Source of the DNA: CAYQQQ01 sp964420125
Lineage (GTDB): Bacteria > Actinomycetota > Acidimicrobiia > Acidimicrobiales > Microtrichaceae
NCBI GenBank assembly: GCA_964420125.1
Contig: CAYQQQ010000003.1
Location: 124,001 to 188,000 of the forward strand
Length of the DNA: 64,000 nt
Direction of reading: 5' to 3'
Under the pieces are notes generated by a model. The model searched no databases, was not told where the DNA came from, and saw nothing but the letters and a program-made list of their open reading frames with translations. The translations under genes and the position numbers were made by a program. This document shows, piece by piece, positions 62,976-64,000 of this stretch; the first letter of the stretch is position 1, and every line of letters begins with the position of its first letter.

Positions 62976-64000
62976 GCATCCTGGGCAACCGGGTCCGCCG
63001 CATCGAGGATCCGCGACTGCTGCGCGGCGAGGGGCGCTACCTCGACGACCTGGACGACCCGCTGCTCGCCGGAGCGCTCCACGTCGCCTTCGTGCGCTCC
63101 TACATGGCCCACGGCACGATCGAGTCGATCGACGTCGCCGAGGCGGTGGAGCAGCCGGGCGTCCGCGGCGTGTTCACCGCAGCCGACCTGGACCTCCACC
63201 TCCCGCGTCCGGGGGGGGCCGGGGCGCATCCGTCGATGGCCCGACCCTGGCTGGCGACCGATCGCGTGCGCTTCGTGGGCGAGCCCGTGGCCGTGGTGGT
63301 GGCCGACACGCTGGCCCAGGCGGTCGACGCCGCAGAGGCGGTGGTGGTGGAGCTCGACGCGCTGCCCGCGGTGATCGGCATCGAGGCCGGGTTCTCCGAC
63401 GACGTGCTGCTCCATCCCGGGGCGGGCACCAATCGCAACAGCCTGATGGACGGCGGGTGGGCTGAGGCCGGTGGGGCGGCGGAGTGGGCGGTCGCCGACG
63501 ACGACCAGGCGTTCTGGGAGGGCTGCGAGGTCGTGGTGCGCGCCGAGGTCGTGAACCAGCGCCTGGCCGGCGTGCCCCTGGAGGTTCGTGGCAGCGCTGC
63601 GGCGTGGCACGGCGAGCGGCTCACCCAGTGGATCTCCTCCCAGAACGTGCACGGGGCGCGAGGGGCCATCGCCCGAGCCCACGGCCTGGACGCCGCGCAG
63701 GTGCGGGTGATCGCTCCCGACGTCGGTGGGGGTTTCGGGCCGAAGATCAACCCGGGCCCCGAGGACGTGGTGGTCGGCTGGTTGGCCCGCCACCTGGGCC
63801 GGCCCGTCACCTGGACCGAGACCCGCAGCGAGAACCTCCTCGCGCAGTCGCAGGGGCGGGGCCACCTCCACCACATCGCCATCGGCGGGCGCCGGGACGG
63901 CACCGTGCTGGCCTACGAGCTGGACGTACGTGCCGACAGCGGCGCCTATCCGCTCCTGGGGTCGTTCCTGCCGCACTTCACCCGACTGATGGCCAGCGGC
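62972..64000 (+). CDS. Xanthine dehydrogenase/CO dehydrogenase-type molybdenum large subunit, 3' end outside
   Basis: These are the first 343 residues of a molybdopterin-binding large subunit; the gene runs off the right edge. It begins NRVRRIEDPRLLRGEGRYLDDL, the usual start of CoxL/XdhB-like subunits. PVAVVVADTLAQAVDAAEAV is a family block, and VIAPDVGGGFGPKINPGPED a conserved Moco-binding loop, followed by GRPVTWTETRSENL. It oxidises an aldehyde, purine, aromatic or CO with partner FeS and FAD subunits that would lie further right. The ATG at 62972 has GGAGGAG upstream and overlaps the ftsB stop. Confidence 0.9.
   Translation, partial: MSILGNRVRRIEDPRLLRGEGRYLDDLDDPLLAGALHVAFVRSYMAHGTIESIDVAEAVEQPGVRGVFTAADLDLHLPRPGGAGAHPSMARPWLATDRVRFVGEPVAVVVADTLAQAVDAAEAVVVELDALPAVIGIEAGFSDDVLLHPGAGTNRNSLMDGGWAEAGGAAEWAVADDDQAFWEGCEVVVRAEVVNQRLAGVPLEVRGSAAAWHGERLTQWISSQNVHGARGAIARAHGLDAAQVRVIAPDVGGGFGPKINPGPEDVVVGWLARHLGRPVTWTETRSENLLAQSQGRGHLHHIAIGGRRDGTVLAYELDVRADSGAYPLLGSFLPHFTRLMASG

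Overview
This 64 kb window is very GC-rich, gene-dense chromosomal DNA. It looks like an actinobacterium, most plausibly of the class Acidimicrobiia (Iamia/Ilumatobacter type). This placement is an inference from several signs: the mfd, mazG, eno, ftsB gene group; tiny open reading frames matching the actinobacterial ribosomal proteins bS22 and bL37; a DUF2510-type protein; frequent GTG starts; and at least nineteen genes whose start codon lies 6 to 9 bases after a TANNNT -10 hexamer, which indicates leaderless mRNAs. I see no insertion sequence, prophage, CRISPR array or rRNA, and no gene-free stretch longer than about 180 bases.

Layout. 1-17 kb: an MMPL/RND exporter cut by the window edge, behind a promoter carrying two CsoR-family-like operators; a CoA-transferase and HMG-CoA-lyase pair; two acyl-CoA dehydrogenases and an enoyl-CoA hydratase; secreted lipoproteins, an esterase and a polysaccharide deacetylase; a K+ channel with an RCK domain; a photolyase with a VOC protein; and the bL37 microgene. 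17-23 kb: a His-rich membrane protein, a P450 coupled to a PHP-domain protein, the ATPase YchF, a DUF192 protein and RsmI. 23-29 kb: a nucleoside and pentose salvage block (PfkB kinase, upp, add, deoC and a convergent phospho-sugar mutase that may be a phosphopentomutase).

29-42 kb is an exopolysaccharide locus. It holds an O-antigen ligase fused to a Wzz/tyrosine-kinase-like module, a second Wzz/kinase-like protein, a Wzx flippase, a methyltransferase, a BcsL-type acetyltransferase, a polyprenyl glycosylphosphotransferase and a family 2 glycosyltransferase. The housekeeping operon tatD-rsmA-ispE and the bS22 microgene interrupt it. Both kinase-like modules have lost the Walker A lysine.

42-64 kb is largely housekeeping: tRNA-Gln, a GlmU lacking its acetyltransferase half, prs, rplY, pth, two transporters, mfd, a SurA-like lipoprotein, mazG, inositol phosphate synthase, a diguanylate cyclase, a ThDP enzyme, an OafA-type acyltransferase, eno, ftsB, and a molybdenum hydroxylase large subunit cut by the right edge.

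The most unusual items are the operator-flanked MMPL promoter, the Wzy-Wzz-pseudokinase fusion, the truncated GlmU, and the two ribosomal microproteins sharing one start architecture. Nothing here is a clear, wholly new multi-gene system.
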